From: Candidatus Scalindua sp. | GTDB lineage: Bacteria > Planctomycetota > Brocadiia > Brocadiales > Scalinduaceae | Direction: 5' to 3' | DNA: 56,211 nt | NCBI GenBank assembly: GCA_021776915.1 | Contig: JAIQZU010000063.1 | Location: forward strand, 1 to 56,211 | In this document: one piece after another, positions 1 to 9,683 of the stretch | How the letters are laid out: each line of letters starts with the position of its first letter | How positions within the stretch are numbered: position 1 is the first letter of the stretch | The notes under the pieces: model-generated | The model's database searches: none | What the model was told of the DNA's origin: nothing | Seen by the model: only the letters and a program-made list of their open reading frames with translations | Position numbers and translations under genes: made by a program

Positions 1-1332
<1,332 letters not shown>

Positions 1333-1620
1333 TTAAATAATCAATGGCCCGTCCTGATCTAAAGATTTCTTAGCGCCTACATGTTCTACCCGATGCTTCC
1401 AGTTTGACCCTAAAAAGTAGAATCTAAGGCTGTCTTTTTCAGGATCAATCTCATCGATTAGCCTGTTGCGCAAGACCGTCCATTGTGCGGGGTCTACAAT
1501 GCACTCAAAGACCGAATACTGCACTCTCTGGCCATAGTCCTGACATGCCCTTGCGACCCTGCGCAATCGTCTCGGCCCTTTACCTTCTGAAGCAACATCA
1601 TAACTGACTAATACAAACAT
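1333..1620 (-). CDS. cas2: CRISPR-associated endoribonuclease Cas2 (type I-C)
   Basis: The 95-residue protein has normal Cas2 length. It begins MFVLVSYDV, where the Asp of the first beta strand (D8) is the conserved metal-site residue. Cas2 is the structural core of the Cas1-Cas2 spacer integrase. It is the last gene of the minus-strand cas operon and lies next to the leader. The start codon is 9 nt past the cas1 stop and is preceded by GGAGG, which supports this start and tight co-translation with cas1. Nothing looks degraded. Confidence 0.97.
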   Translation of the reverse strand: MFVLVSYDVASEGKGPRRLRRVARACQDYGQRVQYSVFECIVDPAQWTVLRNRLIDEIDPEKDSLRFYFLGSNWKHRVEHVGAKKSLDQDGPLII

Positions 1621-1629
1621 TCTACTATC

Positions 1630-2661
1630 TCACCTCCACACATATGGCGGATAGGCATCCAGATCGCCTCGAAGATAACGAGCCATAAGCATTGCCTGCA
1701 CATGGGATAGAAGTCCTATTGTCACCTTCTCATTAAGGAATGGATGCACAATCTCATCCTGTTTTCTTGTCTGATAAGCGGTAAGTACGGTCTTTCTAGT
1801 TTCATCATCCATCAGTACAGCGCCGTTTTCTTTAACTTCAAAACCTTTAGCCTTCACCTGGCCGAGGTTAATCAGTGAAAGCACAAGACGGTCTGCAAGG
1901 AACGGGCGGAACTCTTCCATTAAATCAAGAGCCAGGCTGGGCCGTCCGGGACGGTCCCTGTGAAGGAAGCCGACCGCGGGATCAAGGCCGACGCTCTCTA
2001 AAGCCGATCTGACATCATGCATAACAATCGTGTACATGAATGACAGAAGACAATTCACCTTGTCCAGAGGGGGTCTGCGGTTTCGTTCATGAAATACAAA
2101 ATCTTCTTTCTGTGAAGTAATCAGATGGTCAAATACGCCGAAATAGGTCAATGCCGCTTCTCCTTCGATTCCGCGCAAAATATCCAGTGGTAATCCTGAT
2201 TGCAGCCTTCTTAATGAATATGCAAGTTTCTGCGAAGCCCTGGCCACCGCGCCTGTTTCAATTTTATCTGAATGGTCCCGCAGCACACGTTCAAGCACTA
2301 TGCGGCAATTGGCAATCTTGCCGGTCAAGACCGCCCTTGCAACGAATGCAGATATTTCAGGATTATCAGCCTGACGGTACTGTTCACGCCTCAACAGGAC
2401 ATTGCCCGATACCGGCCCCTGCACCTTCGCAAGAAACCGCCCGTATTCTGTCAGGAAACTTATTGCCACATTCTGCTCCGCACAGTAACCCATCAGAAAA
2501 GGGCTGCAGGATACCTGCCCGAAACAGACGATTCCGCCAATTGTATGCACTGGAAGACGCAGGCGGACGTCACTATCTACTTTAACGATAACAGTCTCGC
2601 CCTCTTTTGCGAGATATGCTCCTTGTGTTGTAACAAACAGAGTATTAAGATGTCTTTTCAT
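1630..2661 (-). CDS. cas1: CRISPR-associated endonuclease/integrase Cas1 (type I-C)
   Basis: The 343-residue Cas1 inserts new spacers at the leader-repeat junction as a complex with Cas2. The conserved metal-binding segments are present: GIEGEAAL near residue 165 (Glu), GFLHRDRPGRPSLALDL near residue 235 (His), and the following acidic MEEFRP. The length and the C-terminal PPYVW segment match type I-C Cas1. It sits between cas4 and cas2. The 55-nt spacer before it contains a low-complexity CTCTGCGT-type stretch but no obvious promoter. It appears intact, so the locus should be able to adapt. Confidence 0.97.
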   Translation of the reverse strand: MKRHLNTLFVTTQGAYLAKEGETVIVKVDSDVRLRLPVHTIGGIVCFGQVSCSPFLMGYCAEQNVAISFLTEYGRFLAKVQGPVSGNVLLRREQYRQADNPEISAFVARAVLTGKIANCRIVLERVLRDHSDKIETGAVARASQKLAYSLRRLQSGLPLDILRGIEGEAALTYFGVFDHLITSQKEDFVFHERNRRPPLDKVNCLLSFMYTIVMHDVRSALESVGLDPAVGFLHRDRPGRPSLALDLMEEFRPFLADRLVLSLINLGQVKAKGFEVKENGAVLMDDETRKTVLTAYQTRKQDEIVHPFLNEKVTIGLLSHVQAMLMARYLRGDLDAYPPYVWR

Positions 2662-2715
2662 GTTATGTTTTTTATTTTCTCTGCGTTCTTTGCGGCTCTG
2701 CGTGAGAATTTTTTA

Positions 2716-3369
2716 TTAAATATTATTCTTTTCTACGCTTCCTATCTTCAAAAGATAAGCGCTCGCCTTTCCCTTTTTGCCGCACGTCTTCGGCATGCAT
2801 AATTGCTCCAGAGAACAGCTTTTGCACTTCTTTGAATACTCCGGATTAGGAGTAATTCCAGCGCTGATAAGTTCGTGCACTTTCTTTGCAGTCTCTTCCG
2901 TCTCTGTTCTCAAGGCCGTGTCAAAAACAACGTCCTCTCTTCGTCTGGTTGTCCCGTAAAACAGTGCGCCTTCGGTAATCGTGCAATTGAGCATCTCCTC
3001 AAGGCATATCGCCTGAGCGCAAAGCTGAACTATATCGCAGTTGTCCCTTTTGGGCTTGCCGCGCTTGTATTCTACAGGGAATGGATGCCAGTCATCACCC
3101 TGCTTGTGGAACTCCATCACATCCGCCTTCCCGATCAGGCCAAGCCGCAGCGACCTGAGCGGCACGCCATATTCAATGCGGATATCACAGCGTCTTTCCT
3201 GCCCGGCAGTATCAACCTTGTCATGCATGATCCTGCCTTCGGCAGTGAACAGGTTTTCACTCCACAACTGCTCGATGTGTATCAATGCACACTGCCGCTC
3301 GCAGAATATGATGTGCTGCAGAGCAGATAGCATAATAAGATCGTCTTCATTATAGGTTCGATAAGTCAT
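2716..3369 (-). CDS. cas4: CRISPR-associated Cas4 exonuclease/adaptation protein
   Basis: Cas4 trims and orients prespacers for Cas1-Cas2. From the Met at 3369 the protein is 217 residues, usual for type I-C Cas4. LSALQHIIFCERQCALIHIEQ carries the first iron-sulfur Cys. VEYKRGKP is the nuclease Lys motif. CKSCSLEQLC supplies the C-terminal cluster cysteines. The frame is open further upstream to Met 3420 or 3444, overlapping the four-helix-bundle gene, but those residues do not look like Cas4. Type I-C Cas4 normally begins just before the LSALQH segment. No good ribosome binding site sits close to 3369, so the start is uncertain, possibly because of the neighbouring insertion. Confidence 0.93.
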   Translation of the reverse strand: MTYRTYNEDDLIMLSALQHIIFCERQCALIHIEQLWSENLFTAEGRIMHDKVDTAGQERRCDIRIEYGVPLRSLRLGLIGKADVMEFHKQGDDWHPFPVEYKRGKPKRDNCDIVQLCAQAICLEEMLNCTITEGALFYGTTRRREDVVFDTALRTETEETAKKVHELISAGITPNPEYSKKCKSCSLEQLCMPKTCGKKGKASAYLLKIGSVEKNNI

Positions 3370-3391
3370 ATAAGTCTTATTTTCTTTTACC

Positions 3392-3958
3392 CTATTTCCT
3401 TCTTCTCTTTGAGCGCGCATTATAGAGTCTTTCTGTAAACCCACCGTCTTTTATAAAATCCTTTTCCAGCTTTCTCAACAGTTGATCAAGCAGGTAGTTT
3501 GTCTGATGAATCAGGCAGGCCATGGTGTTTGCAGCAACTTCAGGAGAAGAGTCTTCAATATAAGTCTTATATGTCTTATAAGACCTATCCTTTTGATAAC
3601 AGAGATTTCTGACTTCTTTGGCCTTCGGATGATCCTTCGGCCAGAGCGGCAGCCCCTTCTGCCTCAAGAAATCCTGAAAATCCAGAAGCAGTTCCTCAAG
3701 GCTCGCCCGGGCCACGCCGACGAGCTTCAGCTCAAACTTCTTCGAAGTGCCCGACGCCATGCTGCCTTCGGCAATATTCTGTTTGCCGCTGCGCGCAGCC
3801 TGCACCATCTGGTCATGGGTGCGTGAGCGTATATTGATAAACCGGTTGCAAAATACAATCGTAGCATCATAGACAATCTCCGACATCTGGTAAGACTGTA
3901 AACCCTGATACCCGCCATGCGGCGGGATGAGTTTAGGGGGATCATTTTTGTTGATCAT
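3392..3958 (-). CDS. Four-helix-bundle (S23/IVP-like) protein inside the cas operon
   Basis: The 188-residue protein belongs to the S23 four-helix-bundle family, first found as proteins encoded in 23S rRNA intervening sequences. Visible hallmarks are MVQAARSGKQNIAEGS near residue 50, KFELKLVGVARASLEEL, and the C-terminal HQTNYLLDQLLRKLE and GGFTERLY segments of the long suffix form. The ATG follows the cas7 stop codon directly. It has a strong site, GGAGGAG, located in the last codons of cas7, so it should be translated with the Cas proteins. It is not part of a standard I-C operon and separates cas7 from cas4. Its function is unknown. It may be a passenger, or an RNA- or protein-binding accessory factor. 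Confidence 0.85.
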   Translation of the reverse strand: MINKNDPPKLIPPHGGYQGLQSYQMSEIVYDATIVFCNRFINIRSRTHDQMVQAARSGKQNIAEGSMASGTSKKFELKLVGVARASLEELLLDFQDFLRQKGLPLWPKDHPKAKEVRNLCYQKDRSYKTYKTYIEDSSPEVAANTMACLIHQTNYLLDQLLRKLEKDFIKDGGFTERLYNARSKRRRK

Positions 3959-4831
3959 TTAAAACTTCTCCTCCAAGTTTACGCCATCAGGAACTTTAGT
4001 ATTGTCTACTTCAACCTCATAATCTGAAAATGCCCGTGCCGGTTCGTTACTGCCGTTTGACCGTGACACCTTAACTAAATCGAACAGCTTATGTGCCGGT
4101 GCATTGCCAAGAGCAGAATCATGCTGAAATACAATCAATTTCCTGGCATTCATCTTGCCACGAGCGGCGGAGTGGTCATGATCAAACATGTTTGTTAAAG
4201 ACTCCCATAAGAGATCAAGATCATCACTAGAAAATCCTGTTTGTTTCGCAAGATGTGCTGATATGTAGCCTTCCGTTCTGTAAAGGGCATAGGGTACAGC
4301 GTGTTTTCTTCCCATTGTACGATTGTCTCCGCTCTGTTTTTCTGCTTCCTTTTCGGTTTCAACGGCCATTCTTGTAATACTTATTTCCAAAGGAACTATA
4401 GATTCTATGCTCCGGGCAAAGTTGATCTGTACCGCCCCCCTGACCTGACCACAGTTATTTTCCTTTGTAGACATGACAGCGCCAAATGTTCTAACATCAT
4501 AGAAGTTTTTACACATCCACTCGCGCGCTGCCTCGATGGTTTGTGCTTTTTTGCTCTTATCATCGTTGGTAACCGCTTTATATGCCTCACCACGGACTGA
4601 AGATAAGACGGCTTTCTCTCTAATATATATTTTGTTCAGATTCATATTCTTTTTCGCAATTTCAACATAGTTACGGATTTTTCTTTTGAGGCATACGTCC
4701 GTAACAATGCCATAGCTCGTTTCGGGATCAATGCGCGGCATATTACCCGCATCAGGGTCGCCGTTAGGGTTTCCGTTTTCAACGTCAAACAAATAGACAA
4801 ACTCATATCGATTTTCAATAGATGTACTCAT
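3959..4831 (-). CDS. cas7: Cascade backbone subunit Cas7 (Csd2)
   Basis: The 290-residue Csd2/Cas7 of type I-C forms the helical backbone that coats the crRNA spacer. The N-terminal FDVENGNPNGDPDAGNMPR segment is the family hallmark. A further typical patch is DVRTFGAVMSTKENN near residue 114. It overlaps cas8c by 4 nt (ATGA), implying coupled translation. Its last codons contain the ribosome binding site of the downstream four-helix-bundle gene. Length and motifs look normal. Confidence 0.96.
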   Translation of the reverse strand: MSTSIENRYEFVYLFDVENGNPNGDPDAGNMPRIDPETSYGIVTDVCLKRKIRNYVEIAKKNMNLNKIYIREKAVLSSVRGEAYKAVTNDDKSKKAQTIEAAREWMCKNFYDVRTFGAVMSTKENNCGQVRGAVQINFARSIESIVPLEISITRMAVETEKEAEKQSGDNRTMGRKHAVPYALYRTEGYISAHLAKQTGFSSDDLDLLWESLTNMFDHDHSAARGKMNARKLIVFQHDSALGNAPAHKLFDLVKVSRSNGSNEPARAFSDYEVEVDNTKVPDGVNLEEKF

Positions 4832-5190
4832 AATGAATCCTCCTTATTTTCTTTTTTTGTATAAAATTCTCTTCTCTGGTGATAGTAGCCGAGCGCAAAC
4901 AGCCCCTGATCATTTAGTGTAAGTTGTGGCGGGAACTCCTTAATTCCGTCTACTATTTCTTCAATATACTTATCTACCGATCTGCCGTATTCCGCCTTTT
5001 GTATATGATGCTGTGCTAATCTCAATAGTTGAGGGAACACAACTCCCGGTGTTGCCGACGCCGCGCCAAAGTATCTGTCCCTGATTGTTGAATTTGCTCC
5101 GGGAATAGCGTCCTGTTGGACTTTTTCCAACGCAGCAAACAATCTTCCCAGTCTGTAAGCGGTACTGGTTTCTTCTTTGTTTAAAGCCAT
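4828..5190 (-). CDS. cas11c: Putative internally translated Cas11c small subunit
   Basis: Inside cas8c and in the same frame, a Met codon at 5190 is preceded by GGAGG about 6 nt upstream (plus-strand ...CATGGTTACCTCC). It would give a C-terminal product of about 120 residues beginning [17 protein letters not shown]. Type I-C Cascades are known to use such an internal start in cas8c to make the Cas11 small subunit. The Shine-Dalgarno site and the product length seen here fit that. This is inference from sequence; there is no direct evidence of expression. Confidence 0.6.
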   Translation of the reverse strand: MALNKEETSTAYRLGRLFAALEKVQQDAIPGANSTIRDRYFGAASATPGVVFPQLLRLAQHHIQKAEYGRSVDKYIEEIVDGIKEFPPQLTLNDQGLFALGYYHQRREFYTKKENKEDSL

Positions 5191-6537
5191 GGTTACCTCC
5201 ATTGATTTTTTGTTTATACGCCAATTTCTGTTTAAATATGCCTTAATGAGTGATGCACGGATATAGTTGATTTTCTGGTCTGCCCGAATTCTCCCGATTA
5301 TTGCAGACAAAAGGCTACTGGGATAGGCGGAGCCGGTTAAAACAGAACGTATTAAAGGACCGGCGAGTACGGGAGAGATATTTTCTGATTTTCGCAGAGC
5401 GGCGGTTTCAATCAGCAACTGCCACATACCGGGGAATTCCGGGTCATTATCAAAACTTTTACAGATGGCTAAATCATCGAAGTGCTGAACAACTCTTGCA
5501 CTCATTTCACCTACTGTGCTAACATGCCAGAACCTGACGGACAATCGTGCTGCATTAGGAGAAAGACCAAGAATGTAAAACTTATCATCAAAATCAATAT
5601 CATAAGGCTTCTTGCCTGTCCGTACCGCATTGAGAAAGTCCCTTATATCTTTCACCTCACTATCATTTTTTGATTCTAGAATATTACCCATAATCTCAAT
5701 TATTTTTGATTCATTCTCAGTCCAGAATACTGTTGTCGCATCGCCGATCCAGACTTTTTGACGACTGCCGGAACTGAGCAAGTAATTCAATGCAGTAGTG
5801 TAAGCAAAAGCCGCTTGTTCATTTATCGGTGCGTTATAATTCTGCTCCTTTCCATAAGATAGAAAAGATGGCTTATTAAAAGAGACCAGTGATGCACCGC
5901 CGGGTTGTGCCCCTTTGTCTCTGACTCCTTTTATATTTGCGTGTAATCTTGCAATTGGCAATCGTTTCCCGGTAATAAGACATGTACCTTCCTTTTCTGA
6001 CGATTTACTTCTATAATGATTCAGCCATGCATCTTTTATATCAGGGCTTTGATGCAGGTATCTAAGTTCACCGTCAATTTGAAATACAATATTCATCCCC
6101 GCCATTTCATCCCAATGGTCAAGTTCTGTTGCTTTCTCTGGATTCCAGGTGTCAACAAAACGCAATAACGCCTTCATCCCCTCATCGTTCATTTTATCAC
6201 CCAATCTATGATGAAGCTGTTTGAAAGATTGAAATGTTTCTATTGCTCGTTCAGGATTTCCCTTATTATCCGCACCGAGTACGTAACTTGTATTATCCCA
6301 CATAAAATTTGGACTAATTCCAGAAGATCGTTTTACTGCTTCCGGCACATTCATTTTTATAGGAATGGTCTTTTTACCTGTGGAATCTCTCAAATCTCTC
6401 ACTTGTAAAAGGTTTCCATTTTTATTAAGGACCAATACAAAATGGATTGACTGGTCCCCAAAACCGGGAAGAGATATCTTTGAATCCGAATCTTCCACCA
6501 AGCGCCCATAATATTCATTCAATGCCTGAAGGATCAT
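4828..6537 (-). CDS. cas8c: Cascade large subunit Cas8c (Csd1)
   Basis: The 569-residue Csd1/Cas8c is the type I-C large subunit, which recognises the PAM and helps Cas3 recruitment. In several I-C systems its 3' part also yields an internally translated small subunit (Cas11c). Family-typical segments include [14 protein letters not shown] and [17 protein letters not shown] near residues 190-225, followed by [17 protein letters not shown]. It overlaps cas5c and cas7 by 4 nt each. A plausible internal start for a Cas11c is the Met codon near 5190, preceded on the minus strand by GGAGG, opening with [21 protein letters not shown]. That matches the expected position of the small subunit. Confidence 0.95.
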   Translation of the reverse strand: MILQALNEYYGRLVEDSDSKISLPGFGDQSIHFVLVLNKNGNLLQVRDLRDSTGKKTIPIKMNVPEAVKRSSGISPNFMWDNTSYVLGADNKGNPERAIETFQSFKQLHHRLGDKMNDEGMKALLRFVDTWNPEKATELDHWDEMAGMNIVFQIDGELRYLHQSPDIKDAWLNHYRSKSSEKEGTCLITGKRLPIARLHANIKGVRDKGAQPGGASLVSFNKPSFLSYGKEQNYNAPINEQAAFAYTTALNYLLSSGSRQKVWIGDATTVFWTENESKIIEIMGNILESKNDSEVKDIRDFLNAVRTGKKPYDIDFDDKFYILGLSPNAARLSVRFWHVSTVGEMSARVVQHFDDLAICKSFDNDPEFPGMWQLLIETAALRKSENISPVLAGPLIRSVLTGSAYPSSLLSAIIGRIRADQKINYIRASLIKAYLNRNWRINKKSMEVTMALNKEETSTAYRLGRLFAALEKVQQDAIPGANSTIRDRYFGAASATPGVVFPQLLRLAQHHIQKAEYGRSVDKYIEEIVDGIKEFPPQLTLNDQGLFALGYYHQRREFYTKKENKEDSL

Positions 6538-7193
6538 CTTCTGACCTCCTCGCTTGCAAAGGGAGGAACGCTTATGACACCGTCCTTCATGACAGCCCTG
6601 AAGAATCGTGCTTCCAGATTGTTATTAAAATCAATGTCATGAAGTATAAATCCCATATCACGTTCACCTTCACCTTCATATGGGCTGTCCGGAATGTCTT
6701 CCTCTATCAATTCAAACTGTACGGGAAATTCCCGGCAACCGAAATAGGGTTGGTGAAAGCACTGGCCTTTACCGGCCCTGCGTTCAAAAATTTCTTTGTG
6801 CTTAACAGTATTATTGTCTTCCTGACCGTTAAACTCAAAATGAGCTTCAATAACATAGGCAACATCTCTCAGTACCATTGACGCCCTCTGCTGCCTATCA
6901 TCTTCGATAAATATACCGACAGGAGATGAGCCATCTTTCATTGCTTTCCTGACGGTTGTTAATGGAATTTTGCTTGCAAGTTCATTACGTCTGACATTGT
7001 CAAAGCGAATAGGCTTCAGCACATGAATACGGTCAATTACCCATGTAATTGCTGGTTTCCAATAGATGGCCTCCAGAATTCCCCTGGCGGCGGATGGCGT
7101 CATTACGTCATAACTGACTCTCTCCACTTTCATTTCCGGCCTTGTAAAGCATGCGTAGTCACCCCATACTTTCAGCTTTACTCCATAGGACAT
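6534..7193 (-). CDS. cas5c: CRISPR-associated Cas5c (Cas5d), crRNA-processing endoribonuclease
   Basis: In type I-C systems Cas5c replaces Cas6, cutting the precursor at the repeat hairpin and holding the 5' handle. The chosen start (Met 7193) gives 219 residues, beginning [21 protein letters not shown], and has an excellent site, GGAGGTAATTAATATG. The open frame continues 10 codons upstream into cas3 but lacks support. The segments [18 protein letters not shown] and [13 protein letters not shown] are typical of Cas5d. The start codon lies just after the cas3 stop and the end overlaps cas8c. Confidence 0.95.
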   Translation of the reverse strand: MSYGVKLKVWGDYACFTRPEMKVERVSYDVMTPSAARGILEAIYWKPAITWVIDRIHVLKPIRFDNVRRNELASKIPLTTVRKAMKDGSSPVGIFIEDDRQQRASMVLRDVAYVIEAHFEFNGQEDNNTVKHKEIFERRAGKGQCFHQPYFGCREFPVQFELIEEDIPDSPYEGEGERDMGFILHDIDFNNNLEARFFRAVMKDGVISVPPFASEEVRR

Positions 7194-7194
7194 A

Positions 7195-9396
7195 TTAATT
7201 ACCTCCTTTCCTCGTTTCGTCAAAAATTAATGTTTCCACTTTATGAAATGTGGGATCTTCAGGATACAGTCCAAGATCATTACTATACAAATCAGAATTT
7301 ATTAATACAGTATATTGCTTATCTTCTCCGATACGTTCAGCGCTTCCGACGGCAAGGAGGCTGTTAATCACTTGGGGATACATCTGAACTGTATACCTTT
7401 GCGCCTTCCGAGCGTATTTTAACGGATATGCCGCATATCTCAGATTCCTGATGATGTCTTGAGCGTCGTCATTCCACGGTATTATTATAGGTTCCATACC
7501 GTCTTTGATAAGTTTGAACTTGTCGGCTATTTCCTTGAATGGAAAGTTGAGTCTTGCAATGTCCTCATTGAGTAAGTTGATAATTCCGTATTCATCAAGC
7601 ATCTCTCCTTTTCTCCAGTAAAGCTCTTCAAAATAGTCGTTAACTGCTTCCAGTGATAAAGGATCATTATGTTTTCTTAATATCCCTTCAGCTATCTCGG
7701 CAGAATGTCTAAGGTAGCCGGGAGGCAGACCGTTTTCAGGAGAGAAGATATAAACGTTTCCTTTTTGAGGCAGCAGTCCTTCTCTATTGCATCTGCCAGC
7801 TGCCTGTGCAATGGAATCAATGCCAGAGGATGCTCGGTAAACTACAGGAAAGTCGATATCCACTCCGGCCTCAACTAACTGAGTGCTTACCACCCTGCAG
7901 GGTTTGCCATTGGTGAGTATTGATCGTATTTTATCCAAAACCGAGGTCCTGTGCGCCGGACACATTGAAGCGCTCATATGATAAAAGCTTTCACTTTTCC
8001 GACAGCGTTCAAAGAGAAGTTGGGCATGCTTACGGGTATTGACAATGCACAATACTTGCTTATCCTCCAATAACCTGCCAGACAATTCATCATTGGAAAC
8101 ATTGCCAATATTGTGAGTATGAACACGACTTAAAGATTGGTATAGTCTGGTCTGATCGGATATTATTTCATGTACATTATTAATCCCGTCACGAAAAGTT
8201 TCCGTTGTAGAAAGTGCAGGTTGTGTTGCCGTGCACAAAACTACAGATACGCCATATGATGAAACTAATTCTCTCAGGCTTTCCATGCATGGTCTCAGAA
8301 AAGGCGCAGGGAGCATTTGCGCCTCATCCAGAATTACAACACTTTTTGCAATATTATGAATTCTTCTGCAACGTGATGATCTATTTGCAAAAAGAGACTC
8401 AAAGAACTGGACATTTGTGGTTACAATCAACGGGGCATCCCAGTTTTCTGCCGCAAGATTATGACGGCTGAATTCTTCTCCTTCTTCCTTTTGAGGTTCA
8501 AAGTTGCTATGGTGTTCCAGTATGGCATCTTTCCCAAAAACACTTCGAAAGACTTCGGCATTCTGTTCGATAATGCTTGTATAGGGAATTACGTAGATGA
8601 TTCTTTTCAGGTTGTGCTCCAAAGCATGCTTTAGCGCAAAGGCCAGAGAGGATAATGTCTTGCCTCCTCCCGTTGGAACAGTTAGTGAAAACAGTCCCGG
8701 CATTTGTTTGGCAGTATCAAGGCAGCATTTTAGAACGTAAGCCCGTTCCACATTAATAGTCTTGGAAACATCAGTCTGCTTTAGTTGTTTCAACATTGTA
8801 TCGAGACGGTTCTCCATTGTATTTAGAGAGGGATACCCGGAACGCCATGCTGCTTTATCCGAACTCATAAACTTTTCAGTATCCAAAAAGTCGGAATCTA
8901 CAAGACAGGAATATATCATTCGTGTAAAGAATGAAAGTTGAAACCCAATACGCTTTTTATCAATACCTAAAGGAGGGTTTTCAAGCTTCTTCACATCTTC
9001 AATACGTGGATAAACCGACCAGTCAGAGACTTTTCTCTTGAGCCTCTTGGTCAAGCACGATTTGTCATTTGACTTGCCATCAGCCAGTCCTGAATGATGC
9101 CCTGCTATTGTATATGCAACTAATTTGCCTTTTTGTTCGTCGAGACACTTAAACGCATGTTGTGCACCTGCTGTTGCGTGATCTACTCTCTTTCCTCCTT
9201 CCAGTCTTTCTTGAAACTCCTCAGAATATTTCCCCAGATCATGCCACAATCCAGCAAGGTATGCCCATTCGCCAGAGCTGAATACATCAGCGAATGATCT
9301 CGCAAGTTTTGCCGTGTCCGCTAAATGATCATCAAGCAGATGCCATTCCTCAGTTGGCTTGTTTTTCAAGCTGTGTGCAAAATATTTTTTCTTCAA
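7195..9396 (-). CDS. cas3: CRISPR-associated helicase-nuclease Cas3 (HD + DExH)
   Basis: The 733-residue Cas3 unwinds and degrades target DNA recruited by Cascade. The N-terminal HD nuclease domain shows H24 and the H52-D53 pair in [12 protein letters not shown]. The superfamily 2 helicase follows, with Walker [10 protein letters not shown] near residue 241, the DEAQ box in [11 protein letters not shown], motif III TATQPA, and motif [12 protein letters not shown]. It is the first gene of the cas operon. The sequence upstream (9397-9683) should hold the operon promoter but is largely occupied by repeats. All catalytic motifs appear present, so interference should be functional. Confidence 0.97.
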   Translation of the reverse strand: MKKKYFAHSLKNKPTEEWHLLDDHLADTAKLARSFADVFSSGEWAYLAGLWHDLGKYSEEFQERLEGGKRVDHATAGAQHAFKCLDEQKGKLVAYTIAGHHSGLADGKSNDKSCLTKRLKRKVSDWSVYPRIEDVKKLENPPLGIDKKRIGFQLSFFTRMIYSCLVDSDFLDTEKFMSSDKAAWRSGYPSLNTMENRLDTMLKQLKQTDVSKTINVERAYVLKCCLDTAKQMPGLFSLTVPTGGGKTLSSLAFALKHALEHNLKRIIYVIPYTSIIEQNAEVFRSVFGKDAILEHHSNFEPQKEEGEEFSRHNLAAENWDAPLIVTTNVQFFESLFANRSSRCRRIHNIAKSVVILDEAQMLPAPFLRPCMESLRELVSSYGVSVVLCTATQPALSTTETFRDGINNVHEIISDQTRLYQSLSRVHTHNIGNVSNDELSGRLLEDKQVLCIVNTRKHAQLLFERCRKSESFYHMSASMCPAHRTSVLDKIRSILTNGKPCRVVSTQLVEAGVDIDFPVVYRASSGIDSIAQAAGRCNREGLLPQKGNVYIFSPENGLPPGYLRHSAEIAEGILRKHNDPLSLEAVNDYFEELYWRKGEMLDEYGIINLLNEDIARLNFPFKEIADKFKLIKDGMEPIIIPWNDDAQDIIRNLRYAAYPLKYARKAQRYTVQMYPQVINSLLAVGSAERIGEDKQYTVLINSDLYSNDLGLYPEDPTFHKVETLIFDETRKGGN

Positions 9397-9421
9397 TATT
9401 GTACCGCAGAATTATTGTATT

Positions 9422-9581
9422 CTAAATTGAGCGATTTTTTATCACATACCGTTGTCGTCGCTGGTTTTAGCCTGCGTTGTTCATCACTTGAGGGGGTTCA
9501 CGTAAGTTTCGTAACCTCAAGGTTGCGGCTACCCGCCCGAACGTGCCATTTGGTACGGGCAGGCGAAATCGCTCAATTTAG
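9422..9581. repeat. MITE-like inverted-repeat element, copy 1 (with 31-bp nested insertion)
   Basis: The termini are near-perfect inverted repeats, CTAAATTGAGCGATTT at the left and AAATCGCTCAATTTAG at the right. The interior matches the reverse complement of 16703-16829 along its length (shared stretches such as TTTTAGCCTGCGTT and AAGGTTGCGGCTAC). Copy 1 has an extra palindromic 31 bp at 9533-9563 (CCGCCCGAACG to GTACGGGCAGG). No reading frame spans it, so it would be a non-autonomous element mobilised in trans, if mobile. Confidence 0.8.
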
Positions 9582-9589
9582 ATAATAGT

Positions 9590-9643
9590 TTAAGCTGTTC
9601 AAGCCGATTGAACTGTTTGATCTGTTTAAACTGTTTGAACAAT
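9590..9643. repeat. Tandem 9-mer repeats, about six units
   Basis: Successive 9-nt units read GTTTAAGCT, GTTCAAGCC, GATTGAACT, GTTTGATCT, GTTTAAACT and GTTTGAACA, consensus GTTTRARCY. A related run occurs at 49575-49606. The array lies directly upstream of the cas operon and downstream of the WYL regulator. It could be a neutral microsatellite or a cluster of binding sites. Confidence 0.65.
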
Positions 9644-9683
9644 TTCTTGTTTTTATCCCATACCTACTCCCCCAAATAGTGTC

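Larger units (their letters stand above)
9397..9683. other. Intergenic region between cas3 and the WYL regulator, filled with repeats
   Basis: No gene is visible. The stretch holds a complete copy of the 127-bp-type inverted-repeat element (9422-9581, with a 31-bp insertion) followed by six tandem 9-mers (about 9590-9643). The WYL regulator and the cas genes are both on the minus strand, so this is the only spacer in which a dedicated cas promoter could lie. No clear -10/-35 pair was recognised outside the repeats. Confidence 0.7.

Noticed and set aside
2151-2802. Plus-strand open frames antisense to cas1 and cas4
   Set aside because: They lie wholly within intact, well-recognised cas genes and show no family features.
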